From Thiofaba sp039822285 (GTDB taxonomy: Bacteria > Pseudomonadota > Gammaproteobacteria > Halothiobacillales > Halothiobacillaceae), in contig NZ_JBAJEY010000006.1 of NCBI RefSeq assembly GCF_039822285.1, forward strand, positions 62,001 through 126,000: a stretch of DNA of 64,000 bases, read 5' to 3'. The notes beneath the pieces were generated by a model, which made no database searches, was not told where the DNA came from, and saw only the letters and a program-made list of their open reading frames with translations. This document shows, piece after piece, positions 8,661 through 18,971 of this stretch (positions are counted from its first letter, which is position 1; the number at the start of each line of letters is the position of its first letter). The position numbers and the translations under genes are program-made.

Positions 8661-9304
8661 CACCCCTCTCCCTCTGGGAGAGGGGTAGGGGGAGAGGGAA
8701 AAACATCCCCCTCAAGGCCGCCGTGCTGCCAGGTTGGGCAAGGGGGTGAACCGGCCAAGGAGGGCCGGTTCAGCTTTGCCGCGGCAGGATGCCGCGTCAA
8801 AGCGGCCCCCTTGAACGGCCCGGCAGCACGGGAACCCGAAGGGCGGCCTTGCGGGGGCGCGTTTCTTTCCCCGATTTCTTTGCGCGAACAAAGAAATCGG
8901 GTCGCCCGCCATAACGAGCGCATCCACGAAGCCGATGCATTAAAAGGCGGGCGAAACGAGACCACCGACGGTGATTTGAAATCCCTTTGAACACCCCTTG
9001 AAGGTTTCATTTCGCCCGCCTCGATGCTTATGGCTTCGAGCATGCGCCTATGTGTGCGGGCGAGTGACTTTTCTTGCTCGTGCAAGAAAAGTCACCAAAA
9101 GAACACGCCCCCACGGGGCCGGCCCTTCGGGCAAACCCTGGACGAGGCCGCTCCGACCGGGCCGTCCCGACGCGACGTCCTGTCGCGGCGGGACTGAAAA
9201 GGCCCTCCATGGCCTTTTCACCCGGTCTACACGCCCTCGCCCAGGGCGGCCCCGAGGGGGAGTTTGGCCCTCACCCCCAGCCCCTCTCCCTGAGGGAGAG
9301 GGGT
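8661..9304. repeat. Large inverted repeat bounded by family A hairpins
   Basis: The 706-base gap between lysS and murB has no convincing gene. It is organised as two divergent arms in opposite orientation. The left arm (about 8661-8900) and right arm (about 9070-9304) share, in inverse order, a CCCTCTCCC hairpin at the outer edge, a cCCgaggggG-like segment, a ggcc-tccatGGcc hairpin (GGCCGGTTCA / AAGGCCCTCC...), a cgcGgCAggAtgCCGCG-like hairpin, and a block encoding the recurring peptide RAKKxGKETRPxxA near the inner edge. The ~170 bp between the arms shows no clear feature. Small open frames here follow the repeat and are rejected as genes. Confidence 0.65.
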
Positions 9305-9342
9305 GTCCAGAAAACCTTCGTTGCCTCCTCTTGCCACCCACC

Positions 9343-10356
9343 ATGCACCTCGAACAACACGCCTCGCTGCTGGCCTACAACACCTTCCGTGTCGAGGCGC
9401 GGGCGCGCTACTTCCTCACCCTCGAGCAGCTCGCGGACATCCCTGCCTTCCTTGGCGATGCGCGGTTGCAGGGGTTACCGCGTCTCATCCTCGGTGGCGG
9501 GAGCAATATCCTGTTCCGCGCCGACTTCCCCGGCATGGTGGTGCGGGTGGCGCTGCGGGGGCTCGAGCTTTTGGGCGAGGATGATAGCCATCGCTTCGTG
9601 CGCGCGGCGGCGGGCGAGAACTGGCACGACTTTGTGCGCTGGACGGTGGAGCAGGGCTGGCCGGGGCTGGAGAATCTCTCCCTCATCCCCGGCACGGTCG
9701 GGGCCGCGCCGGTGCAGAACATCGGTGCCTACGGGGTGGAGCTTGCCGAGGTGTGCGCGGCCGTCGAGGCGGTGGATCTGACCACTGGCGAATTCCACCG
9801 TTTCGACCGTGCCGCCTGCCGCTTCACCTACCGTGACAGCCTGTTCAAGCAGCAGACCGGGCGCTGGCTGATCACCGCGGTCACCTTCCGTCTGCCCAAG
9901 ACCTTCACGCCAAGACTCGACTATCCGGGGGTGCGGGAGGCGTTGGGAGAGGTCGAGCCCACCCCGTTGGCCGTCTCGGATGCCATCTGCAGCGTGCGCC
10001 GCGCCAAATTGCCGGGCCTTGCGCCGGGCGAGCCTGGCAGCGCGGGCAGCTTCTTCAAGAACCCGCTTGTCCCGGCCGGGCAGGCCGAGGTCCTGCGGGC
10101 TTCGTACCCTGGCCTGCCCGCCTGGCCGCAGCCCGATGGCCGCGCCAAACTCTCCGCCGCCTGGCTGATCGAGCAGTGTGGCTGGAAGGGGTGCCGCGAG
10201 GGCGATGCCGGGGTGTACGCGAAGCACGCTCTGGTGCTGGTCAATCACGGTCGGGCCACAGGGGCTGAGCTTTGGCGGCTGGCCGAGGCGATCCGCGCCT
10301 CGGTGCGCCAGCGTTTCGGGGTGGATCTGGAGCCCGAGCCGATCCTCCTGCCCTGA
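9343..10356 (+). CDS. murB: UDP-N-acetylenolpyruvoylglucosamine reductase
   Basis: MurB reduces UDP-GlcNAc-enolpyruvate to UDP-MurNAc, the second committed step of peptidoglycan precursor synthesis, using FAD and NADPH. The FAD-binding segment LILGGGSNILF, the ENLSLIPGTVGAAPVQNIGAY region and the catalytic GSFFKNP serine are present, and the end (LEPEPILLP) carries the family Glu. At 337 residues from the ATG at 9343 it is a typical type I MurB; the frame is open upstream, but that part is translated repeat DNA. It converges with the GGDEF gene, leaving a 9-bp gap. Confidence 0.95.
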   Translation: MHLEQHASLLAYNTFRVEARARYFLTLEQLADIPAFLGDARLQGLPRLILGGGSNILFRADFPGMVVRVALRGLELLGEDDSHRFVRAAAGENWHDFVRWTVEQGWPGLENLSLIPGTVGAAPVQNIGAYGVELAEVCAAVEAVDLTTGEFHRFDRAACRFTYRDSLFKQQTGRWLITAVTFRLPKTFTPRLDYPGVREALGEVEPTPLAVSDAICSVRRAKLPGLAPGEPGSAGSFFKNPLVPAGQAEVLRASYPGLPAWPQPDGRAKLSAAWLIEQCGWKGCREGDAGVYAKHALVLVNHGRATGAELWRLAEAIRASVRQRFGVDLEPEPILLP

Positions 10357-10365
10357 CTCACAGAC

Positions 10366-11493
10366 TCAACGGCCCGCCTGCTTACTGGCATACATGGCCT
10401 GGTCCGCTGCGTGCAGCAGGTCCTCGACCGACGCGCCGTCGCGCGGGGACAGGGCGAGGCCGAGGCTGGCCCCCAGGCGGACCTGCTGGCCCTGCAGCAG
10501 ATCGAAGGGCGCCGCCAGGACCTGCTGGATGCGTGCCGCGACCCTGTCCAGCACGATCGCCTCCCGCAGGTCGCGGACCGCGACCACGAATTCGTCTCCA
10601 CCGAGCCGGGCAATGATGTCGCCGGCCTGCACTGCATGGGCCAGGCGCTGGGCCACGGCGCGCAGGCATTCGTCGCCCGCTGCGTGCCCGAGGGTGTCGT
10701 TCACCGGCTTGAACCGGTCGAGGTCGACATAGATCACGCCCACGCCGCTTTGATCGCGCGCTGATTCCTCGAGGGCCTGACGCAGGGCTTCCAGCAGGCC
10801 GTGACGGTTGAGCAGGCCGGTCAGCGGGTCGTGTGTGGCAGCATGGCGAAGATGGTGCTCTTCGGCGACATGGCGGGAAATGTCGTGCAGGGTGCCGACG
10901 AAAAAGGTGCGCTCGTCCACCCGGTAGGCGTTGACCGCGAGTTCTGCCGGAAACACGCTGCCGTCCTTGCGCTGCGCGACGATGGCGCGCCCGATGCCGA
11001 TCACGTGGGGTTCACGGGTTTCAAGGTAACGTCGCAGGTAGCCGTCGTGGGCGCTGCGGTAGGGTTCCGGCATCAGGCAGTGGACGTTCCGGCCAAGCAC
11101 CTCACGGGCCTGGTAGCCGAACAGGCGCTCGCTGGCCGGGTTGAAGAACTGGATGATGCCCTGGTCGTCGATGGTGACAATGCTCTCCAGCGCCATGTCC
11201 AGCACGGCGCGGGCATGGGCCTCGCTGGCGCGGGCCATGGCCTGGGCCTGTTCGAGCAGGCGGGATGGTTCGACGTGGAGGGCTGGCGCCTCGGCATCGT
11301 CATCCTGCTTGTGCCGTCGTGCCTGTTCGCTCACCTCATGGATCAGTTGCACGAGGTCCTGGAGCGATGGAAAACGCTGGACCAGCTGCTGCGAGACATG
11401 GACATCGGGCGCCTCTCCGCCAAGGGCGAGACGAAGCTGATTGGCCAGTTGCTCGATGATGGCCGGGGCGATGGCGGGATGGTTTTCGCTCAC
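10366..11493 (-). CDS. PAS-GGDEF diguanylate cyclase
   Basis: A 375-residue predicted cyclic-di-GMP synthase. An N-terminal region of about 100 residues without recognised domain is followed by a PAS domain (near LDMALESIVTIDDQGIIQFFNPASERLFGY through FVGTLHDISRH) and a GGDEF domain with an intact RLGGDEFVV active site. The position of the usual RxxD inhibitory site reads QAGD, so product feedback may be lost. I chose the GTG at 11493, preceded by AGGGGA; a TTG at 11586 would overlap the HDOD stop. It is the last gene of a four-gene minus-strand set. Confidence 0.88.
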   Translation of the reverse strand: MSENHPAIAPAIIEQLANQLRLALGGEAPDVHVSQQLVQRFPSLQDLVQLIHEVSEQARRHKQDDDAEAPALHVEPSRLLEQAQAMARASEAHARAVLDMALESIVTIDDQGIIQFFNPASERLFGYQAREVLGRNVHCLMPEPYRSAHDGYLRRYLETREPHVIGIGRAIVAQRKDGSVFPAELAVNAYRVDERTFFVGTLHDISRHVAEEHHLRHAATHDPLTGLLNRHGLLEALRQALEESARDQSGVGVIYVDLDRFKPVNDTLGHAAGDECLRAVAQRLAHAVQAGDIIARLGGDEFVVAVRDLREAIVLDRVAARIQQVLAAPFDLLQGQQVRLGASLGLALSPRDGASVEDLLHAADQAMYASKQAGR

Positions 11494-11582
11494 GTGCCCT
11501 TGTTCCCCTGAGAGGTGGTCCTCCGGATTCAAGGGTAGCGGGTTCCCGGGGCTCGGGATATTCAGGTTTTTTTGGGGTGGGC

Positions 11583-12404
11583 TCAATCGAGCATGGCGCG
11601 CAGGATCTCGTCCAGCTCGTCGGCCAGCGGCGAAGCGCCGGTATCCACGCCCAGCTTTTCCGCGGCGGGTACGCCGATCCAGCTGTCCTCGGGGTTGTCC
11701 TCCCCGTTCCTCGCCTGAAGGATGGCCACGATGACCACGTCGGTGTAGTCAGCCAGGCCGTCGTGCTCGCGCTGCAGGTTTTGGCATTCGAGCACCACGT
11801 GCACCAGCGGATCAGGGAAGTCCCAGGCGCGCAGGATCTGTCCGCCGATGCGGGGCTGCAATTCGGCAGCCAGCTGGTCCAACAGCTCGGGGTTGTGTAA
11901 AAGCTTCGGCAGGTCCTCGGCAATGGCATAGACCGGCAGGGCGCCGATGGCGTGGGTCAGGCCAGCGAGCAGGGCCTGGTCGGGGTCGAGGTGGCGCTGG
12001 CGGCGGGCCAGCATCTGCGAGAGTGCGGCCACCTGGGTGCTGAACTCCCAGTGCCTGCGCATGCGCTGCTGGATGATCGGCGTGTGGGCGCGGAAGCTCT
12101 GCTGCATGGAGATGGACACCACCAGCTGGCTGATGGTGCGCATCCCGAGGCGGGTGACGATCTGCGGCAGGCTGGTGATCTCGGAGAGGCCGCGGTAGAG
12201 CGGGCTGTTGGCGATCTGCACCAGACGCGCGGCAATGGCGGGGTCACGGGCGATGGCCTGGGCCAGGTCTTGGGCCGTGCTGTCCGGGGACTCGGCGATG
12301 GCGCGCACCTGAAGGGCGACATCCGGCAGGGTGGGCAGGTTCAGCCCCTTGCTCTCGATGCGTTGGATGAGGGCGTCGAGGAGGGCCGCGTGTGTGTCGG
12401 TCAT
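11583..12404 (-). CDS. HDOD domain signalling protein
   Basis: A 273-residue cytosolic protein with an HDOD domain over most of its length (LPTLPDVALQVRAIAE, ARDPAIAARLVQIANSPLY, ITSLPQIVTRLGMRTI). HDOD proteins are HD-GYP-related but usually lack catalytic metal ligands and act in regulation of cyclic-di-GMP or stress pathways. The ATG start overlaps the stop of the RMD1-like gene (ATGA at 12401-12404), so the two are translationally coupled. It precedes the GGDEF gene by about 90 bp and is plausibly its signalling partner; that link is inference. Confidence 0.87.
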   Translation of the reverse strand: MTDTHAALLDALIQRIESKGLNLPTLPDVALQVRAIAESPDSTAQDLAQAIARDPAIAARLVQIANSPLYRGLSEITSLPQIVTRLGMRTISQLVVSISMQQSFRAHTPIIQQRMRRHWEFSTQVAALSQMLARRQRHLDPDQALLAGLTHAIGALPVYAIAEDLPKLLHNPELLDQLAAELQPRIGGQILRAWDFPDPLVHVVLECQNLQREHDGLADYTDVVIVAILQARNGEDNPEDSWIGVPAAEKLGVDTGASPLADELDEILRAMLD

Positions 12405-13195
12405 GGTCCGTGTCCGCGCAGGAAGAGGTCGTAAATGGTGAAGCCGATCTCGATCACGATCAGGATCGTAATGTACCACTCCACCCGCAGGCTGCGCTGG
12501 GCCTGCAGCAGGTCGAGCAGGGTCTCGGCGGTGCGCGCGATCAGTTCGAGCTTGCGCTCCAGCGCATGGGCGCGCTCCTTCAGTTCGAACTCATCCTCCA
12601 GGCGCAGGAACAGGGCTTCGAGCTCGGGCCGCTCCCACAGCAGTTCCGGTTTCTCGATGATCTCCGCCCGGCCGACCATGCGATGTTGGGTGAGCAGGGT
12701 GTCGCCGATGTGGCTGAGCAGATCGCGCGCGCGCCGTGCCCCCCGCCCGCGCTGGCGCAGGCCCTCGGCCAGCGGCTCGATGCGGTCGAAGCTGCTTGCC
12801 ACCCGCTTTTCGTACAGTCCGAGCACGCTGCTCTTGGCCAGCACGTCGGCCACCACCTGCAGGCGTTCTACGTTGAGGTCATGCAGCACGAGGATGTCCT
12901 TGTCCATGCCCTCACTCGCCTGTGGGTCGATGCGCAGGGTCAGCGTCTCCATTTCCGGCTGGGTCAGCGGTTCGCTGACGAAGGGGCGCAGCTGGGCGAG
13001 GAAGGCGGCCTCCTCCATGGCTTCCACCTCGAACAACACCACCGCGCCGTAGCGGAACAGCACGGCGCGGCCGCGCACGCCGACGGCGATGGTCAACGGT
13101 GCGCTGGCCAGACGCTCGGCCGCTTCCAGCGCGCGCAGGTCGAGCCGGTCGCCCAAGAGGAGGGCGCGTGCCTGGATGTGTCGTGGCGCATTCAT
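12401..13195 (-). CDS. RMD1/DUF155 family membrane-anchored protein
   Basis: A 264-residue protein of the RMD1/SIF2 (DUF155) family, known mainly from yeast mitochondria and many bacteria but with no agreed biochemical role. The family core (DKDILVLHDLN, ADVLAKSSVLGLYEKRV) is followed by a helical region and one C-terminal membrane segment (WYITILIVIEIGFTIYDLF), leaving a very short tail. The start at 13195 is preceded by GGAGG at 6 bases; the ATG two codons upstream sits too close to that site. The stop overlaps the HDOD start. Confidence 0.8.
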   Translation of the reverse strand: MNAPRHIQARALLLGDRLDLRALEAAERLASAPLTIAVGVRGRAVLFRYGAVVLFEVEAMEEAAFLAQLRPFVSEPLTQPEMETLTLRIDPQASEGMDKDILVLHDLNVERLQVVADVLAKSSVLGLYEKRVASSFDRIEPLAEGLRQRGRGARRARDLLSHIGDTLLTQHRMVGRAEIIEKPELLWERPELEALFLRLEDEFELKERAHALERKLELIARTAETLLDLLQAQRSLRVEWYITILIVIEIGFTIYDLFLRGHGP

Positions 13196-13235
13196 ATCCA
13201 TCCTCCAGGTGGCCTCATGCCTGACAAGCAGCGAT

Positions 13236-13835
13236 TCAGGGGGCTGCGGGCGGGGCGGGGGGGGCCGGCGGGGTCTTGCCCTTGGCCCCGGCCTCCGCGC
13301 CCATGCTGTGCAGGATGGACTCCACCGCGGTGAAGAACTTGCGGTAGAACTCGCGCTCGGTGATGGTCTCATCAAGGGTCTTGACCATCGAATCGGCGCT
13401 CTGGCCGATGGGGAGCGAGACCGAGCCGATCACGCTCACCCCGATGCTGGCCGGGGTGGCGGACTTCTTCAGGTCATAGGTGCTGCGCAGACCGTTGGCA
13501 TACAGCGTGCTGCCGCCATCCGGGTCGGGCAGGCAGACCACGGTCATCTCCACCACCGTGCTGCGGTCGCTGTCGGTCCGGTAGGACTTGCGTCCCTTGA
13601 TCTTGTCGGCGGACAGCGCGTCGGTGAGGTAGCCATCGCCGAGCAGGGCCCGGTTGGCGGCCGCGCAGGCGGTTTGCGCATCCACGGCGAAGGGTTTCTG
13701 GAACGGGCTGTCGTTGGGGGGCGTGGGCTCCTTGCCTGCCGTGCGCGAGCCGAAGCTGCCGCAGGCCGACAAGGCCAGGCTTGCAGCCAGCAGCAGGCCG
13801 AGGCGCAACTGGCGATGTGCAGAGAAACGGTTCAT
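13236..13835 (-). CDS. DUF2242-type lipoprotein
   Basis: A 199-residue predicted lipoprotein with a signal peptide and lipobox (LALSAC, Cys at about residue 25). The body resembles the DUF2242 family (FQKPFAVDAQTACAAANRALLGDGYL, DPDGGSTLYANGL). It ends in a Pro/Ala-rich tail. Function is unknown. It is the first gene of the minus-strand set leading into the RMD1-like, HDOD and GGDEF genes, with a 40-bp gap to the next start. The start is the ATG that begins the signal peptide; the open frame upstream is translated repeat. Confidence 0.75.
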   Translation of the reverse strand: MNRFSAHRQLRLGLLLAASLALSACGSFGSRTAGKEPTPPNDSPFQKPFAVDAQTACAAANRALLGDGYLTDALSADKIKGRKSYRTDSDRSTVVEMTVVCLPDPDGGSTLYANGLRSTYDLKKSATPASIGVSVIGSVSLPIGQSADSMVKTLDETITEREFYRKFFTAVESILHSMGAEAGAKGKTPPAPPAPPAAP

Positions 13836-13880
13836 GGCAACGGGGCGGTCATGGAGGGTTGAGACGCATTCGAAAAACAT

Positions 13881-13985
13881 GCTCCCCTCCCCCTTGATGG
13901 GGGAGGGGATGGGGGAGAGGGTGATCACGCATGGCAATGCATCCCCCTCTCCCTAACCCTCCCCCGCCAGGGGGGGAGGGGACGT
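13881..13985. repeat. Paired family A hairpins
   Basis: CTCCCCTCCCCCTTGATGGGGGAGGGGATGGGGGAGAGGGTG, about 20 bases, then CCCCCTCTCCCTAACCCTCCCCCGCCAGGGGGGGAGGGG. This has the same two-hairpin, head-to-head build as 7004-7100 and lies between the divergently oriented ends of the lipoprotein promoter region and the ettA terminator. Confidence 0.75.
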
Positions 13986-14043
13986 GCCTCATGGCAGTCT
14001 TGCGCATAGGCATGATACTACGCCGTGATCAGCGCCAACCGGA

Positions 14044-14070
14044 AACGAAAACCCCCTCGGCGGAGGGGGT
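14044..14070 (-). terminator. Intrinsic terminator of ettA
   Basis: On the minus strand, ACCCCCTC, loop CGCC, GAGGGGGT is followed by TTTCGTTTCC. The 8-bp GC-rich stem plus T-rich tail lies 16 bases past the ettA stop. Confidence 0.8.
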
Positions 14071-14085
14071 GGTCACGGTCAGCCT

Positions 14086-15753
<1,668 letters not shown>

Positions 15754-15833
15754 GCCGAGCTTTGCTGTGAGGAAAAAGGATGGGCGGGATTATGCGGAAA
15801 AGGTGGAGCCGCTTCCAGCAAGGTTTTGGCGGC

Positions 15834-15901
15834 GTAGGAGGCCCGCCCTCGGGCCGATGACCCTTTCCTGGGCCTTATCGCGGCGGGGGCGCCGCTCCTG
15901 C
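15834..15901 (-). repeat. REP-like unit (family B), inverted copy
   Basis: Reads GTAGGAGGCCCGCCCTCGGGCC at the left and GCGGCGGGGGCGCCGCTCCTG at the right, the reverse complement of the units at 35723-35924, 40756-40818 and 53347-53403. It lies in the ettA/VWA divergent promoter region. Confidence 0.8.
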
Positions 15902-15922
15902 GCGAGCGGTGATCACCAGCGC

Positions 15923-17737
15923 ATGCGATCGCCGTGGGCGTCTCTTGTCGCCGGGTTCGCCATTCTTTTGACGCTGCTTGGGGCGTTGGGTTCCGTGACC
16001 GCCTGGGCGGACACCGTTCAGGAGCCCCCCCTGCCGCCCGCAACCCTGGCCGAACCCGGCAAGCCCCTGCCCGCGCCCGAGGTGCGGGTGCTGATCGACA
16101 TCTCCGGCAGCATGAAGCGCACCGACCCGCGCAACCTGCGTGCCCCCGCCCTGCGCCTCCTGGTCGGTCTGCTGCCGCCGGAGGCGCAGGGTGGGCTGTG
16201 GTTCTTTGGCGAGGACGTGCGCGAGCTGCTCAAGCCCGCGCCGGTGACGGACGCCTGGCGCAAGGCCGCCTTGGCGGCCGCGGGCAGGATAAGCTCCGAG
16301 GCCCCGTTTACGAACATTGGCGCGGCGCTGGAGGCGGCCCTTGCCGGCTGGGAGCCTGCGGCCGCGCAGCAGGTGCGCCGGCATGTCATCCTCCTGACCG
16401 ACGGCATGGTGGACATCAGCAAGGAGGAGGGCGTCAATCCCAAGGCGCGCCAGGCCATCCTCGACACCCTGCTGCCGCGGGCCCAGCAGCTCGGTGCGCG
16501 GCTGCACACCATCGCCCTCTCCGCCGAGGCGGACCACGACCTGTTGCAGGCCCTGGCGCGCGGCACCGACGGGGTGTACGCGCGCACCGACGATGCCGCC
16601 GAGCTGCAGCGCATCTTCCTGCGCCTGTTCGAGAAGAGCGCCCCGCGCGACGCCCTGCCGCTCAAGGACAATGCCTTTACCGTGGACGCCACCGTCGCCC
16701 AGCTCACCCTGCTGGTGTTCCGCCCGCCCGAGGCGGCGCCCACCCGCATCGTGCCCCCCGATGGGCGGGCAGTGGACGAGGCCCAGGCGGCGAGGCTGCC
16801 CGGCTGGCGCTGGGCGCGGGAGGAAGGGCACGACCTGATCACCATCGACCGGCCCCTGCCTGGGCACTGGCGCATCCAGGGCGCGCTCGATCCCGACAAC
16901 CGTGCGCTGATCCTCTCCGACCTGCGCCTCAACAGCCTGCCGCTGCCCAACACCCTGTACCTGGGCGAGCAGGTGGACTGGGCGGCGTGGTTCACCGAGA
17001 AGGGCGAGCTGCTCAAGGACGAACGCTTCCACAACACCGTCTCGCTCAAGCTCGCCACTGGCCCGGCCGGCGAGCCGCCACGCGAACGCTTTGTTGCCGA
17101 CCAGGGGCGGGGCGGGGACTTCGTGGCAGGCGATGGGGTGATCAACCAGCGCCTGGGCGATGGCCTGCGCCCGGGACCGCAGCTGCTCATGCTCGAGGCC
17201 AGCGCCAAGACCTTCACCCGCCTGATCCGCCACGATTTTGACGTCGATCCCACCGAGCTGATGCAGATCGGCATCGAACCGGTGGGCGAGGGCGCGGCAC
17301 GCCATTACCGCGTGACGGCCTCGGTCGATGCCAGCCGGGTGCGCGCCAGCGAGGCAACGATCAGCGGCCTGCTCGACTGCCCACCGGGCGGCCCCATCCC
17401 GGTGGGGCTGGTGGCCGAGGGCGAGGGCTTTGTCCTCGATCTGAGCCCGGAGCAATCCGGCAAGGCCTGCAGCCTCAAGCTGAGGCTGGATGGCCGTCTG
17501 GTCAATGGCCGCCCCATCGCCTGGCCCGCCCCGGCCCGGCCACTCGCCCCACTGCCCGGTGGGGCCCCGGAGGCCGCCGAGGGGCAGGGGCCGGGCGGTG
17601 GTTGGCCGGTGATCGCCGGGGTGGTGGGCGGCACCAACCTGCTGGCCGGTCTCTTGGCATGGGGCTTGCTGGGTTTTGTTCGCCGTCGCAAGCAGCAGCA
17701 GATCGCTGACGTGCTGAAAGGGTTTGCCACATCATGA
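15923..17737 (+). CDS. VWA domain protein, membrane-anchored
   Basis: A 604-residue exported protein. An N-terminal signal segment (about residues 5-30) leads to a von Willebrand A domain with a complete MIDAS start, D-I-S-G-S, and a LLTDGM segment. The long middle part resembles a beta-sandwich but I cannot assign it. A C-terminal membrane helix (VIAGVVGGTNLLAGLLAWGLLGFV) is followed by basic RRRKQQQ, so the bulk is periplasmic. The stop overlaps the next start (ATGA). It heads the plus-strand run that continues into the chemosensory genes, although a direct role there is not shown. The start was chosen as the ATG before the signal segment. Confidence 0.75.
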   Translation: MRSPWASLVAGFAILLTLLGALGSVTAWADTVQEPPLPPATLAEPGKPLPAPEVRVLIDISGSMKRTDPRNLRAPALRLLVGLLPPEAQGGLWFFGEDVRELLKPAPVTDAWRKAALAAAGRISSEAPFTNIGAALEAALAGWEPAAAQQVRRHVILLTDGMVDISKEEGVNPKARQAILDTLLPRAQQLGARLHTIALSAEADHDLLQALARGTDGVYARTDDAAELQRIFLRLFEKSAPRDALPLKDNAFTVDATVAQLTLLVFRPPEAAPTRIVPPDGRAVDEAQAARLPGWRWAREEGHDLITIDRPLPGHWRIQGALDPDNRALILSDLRLNSLPLPNTLYLGEQVDWAAWFTEKGELLKDERFHNTVSLKLATGPAGEPPRERFVADQGRGGDFVAGDGVINQRLGDGLRPGPQLLMLEASAKTFTRLIRHDFDVDPTELMQIGIEPVGEGAARHYRVTASVDASRVRASEATISGLLDCPPGGPIPVGLVAEGEGFVLDLSPEQSGKACSLKLRLDGRLVNGRPIAWPAPARPLAPLPGGAPEAAEGQGPGGGWPVIAGVVGGTNLLAGLLAWGLLGFVRRRKQQQIADVLKGFATS

Positions 17738-18837
17738 GCGCCGAGATTCAAACCAGCCTCTTTATCCTCACCGCCGAGATCGCCGCGGTGACCAGTGTGG
17801 CTGCCCTGGTGGCGGCGGGACTCGCCTGGGCGCGCGGGCGGGCACGCCTGAAGGCGGCCGAAGCCCTGCGCGATGCGGCGGCTAGGCTGCCGGGCGAGGG
17901 CGAGGTAGTGCAGAAGGAGCGGGAGCTGTTGGGCGAGTTCGCCCGCGCCTACCTCACCCGGGATGCCGAACGACTGGCCGGCCTGCCGGCCCGCCTGCTG
18001 AGCCTGCGGCAGGTCATCGAAGCCGCTGCGGCACCCGCTGCGCCGGAGGAGGACCTGACGCAGGACCAGGTCATCCAGGCCTTGGAGGCGGAGCGGGCAG
18101 GCTTGCAGGCGAAGGTCGAGGGGCTGGAGCAGCAGCGGATGCAGACCCAGCAACACCTGGACACCGCGCTCGCCACCATCAATACCCTGGTGCAGGAATA
18201 CGGCCGGGGACGGGGGCAGGAGATCACCCCTACCGCCGAGGCGCTGTTGCAGGCCCTGTTGCAGGCGGGAGGCGTGGGCATGGCGGCGGCCGCCGTCAGC
18301 AGGATCGAGCCGGCCCACGCCGCCGAGCCCCTAGCCCCGCCGGACGGCCCACCGCCAGCGGCCAAGCCGGAGGGGGATGAGGCGCTGCTGGATCTGGCCG
18401 TCGCGGATGATGTGGTGGTCGGGACAGAACCGGAACCCGCCGCCACCGCCGCGCCCGCGGCGGAGGCCGCAGGCAGCGAGCCCGTGGCCGCGGCGGACAT
18501 CGACGCCCTGCTGGAGGATGTGCTCGGCACGGCAGCCAGTGTGGCGCCCGCGCCGGCTCCTCATGCCGATGAGTTGGTGGTCGAGCCGCAGGCCCCGGTG
18601 CCTGCGGCCGCGAAGGAAGGCTACGATCAGGGCCTGGATCTATCCGTGCCGGTGGAACCGGTGGTGGAAACGGCGGCCGTGGCCGAACCGGCGGGTGATG
18701 AACTGGACGCCCTGGACATCGATGCCCTGCTTGATGCCGAGCTTGGGCGCCAGGCCCGGCTGCTGACGCCCGTCGAGGCACCGGGAGAAGAACAGTACGA
18801 CCTGGCCCGGGTGGATGAACCGGGCACAAAAAAGTAG
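17734..18837 (+). CDS. Unknown acidic Ala/Pro-rich protein with two DIDALL motifs
   Basis: I do not recognise this 367-residue protein as a named family. It has one N-terminal membrane helix (about residues 8-32), a helical, probably coiled-coil stretch (about 110-160, LEAERAGLQAKVEGLEQQ), and a long acidic, Ala/Pro-rich C-terminal half likely to be disordered. Two copies of a short motif stand out: DIDALLE at residues 255-261 and DIDALLD at 328-334. These resemble the EIDALL part of the FliM N-terminus that binds CheY-P. The gene is translationally coupled to the VWA gene, whose C-terminal helix would place both in the inner membrane. Confidence 0.7.
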   Translation: MSAEIQTSLFILTAEIAAVTSVAALVAAGLAWARGRARLKAAEALRDAAARLPGEGEVVQKERELLGEFARAYLTRDAERLAGLPARLLSLRQVIEAAAAPAAPEEDLTQDQVIQALEAERAGLQAKVEGLEQQRMQTQQHLDTALATINTLVQEYGRGRGQEITPTAEALLQALLQAGGVGMAAAAVSRIEPAHAAEPLAPPDGPPPAAKPEGDEALLDLAVADDVVVGTEPEPAATAAPAAEAAGSEPVAAADIDALLEDVLGTAASVAPAPAPHADELVVEPQAPVPAAAKEGYDQGLDLSVPVEPVVETAAVAEPAGDELDALDIDALLDAELGRQARLLTPVEAPGEEQYDLARVDEPGTKK

Positions 18838-18971
18838 CCGCCAGGGATGGCGAGCCAGAACAGCCCAACGAGCCGCTGCTTGGGTCGATCGAGGAGCCCG
18901 AGGCTCAAGACCCGAATGAGACGGCCGATATGACCTGCGGCGCAGGTGGAACAGACAGCCAGGAGCATGGC

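Noticed and set aside
5862..8663. Long minus-strand frames opposite prfB and lysS
   Set aside because: They mirror codon third-position GC of the real genes and show no family signature.
8501..9342. Several open frames of 60-190 codons between lysS and murB on both strands
   Set aside because: They follow the inverted repeat arms, lack family similarity and start signals, and their peptides (RAKKxxKETRP type) are translations of a recurring repeat.
15875..17455. A 526-codon minus-strand frame opposite the VWA gene
   Set aside because: The VWA gene has a MIDAS motif, signal and membrane anchor; the opposite frame has only low-complexity Arg/Gly/Gln-rich sequence.
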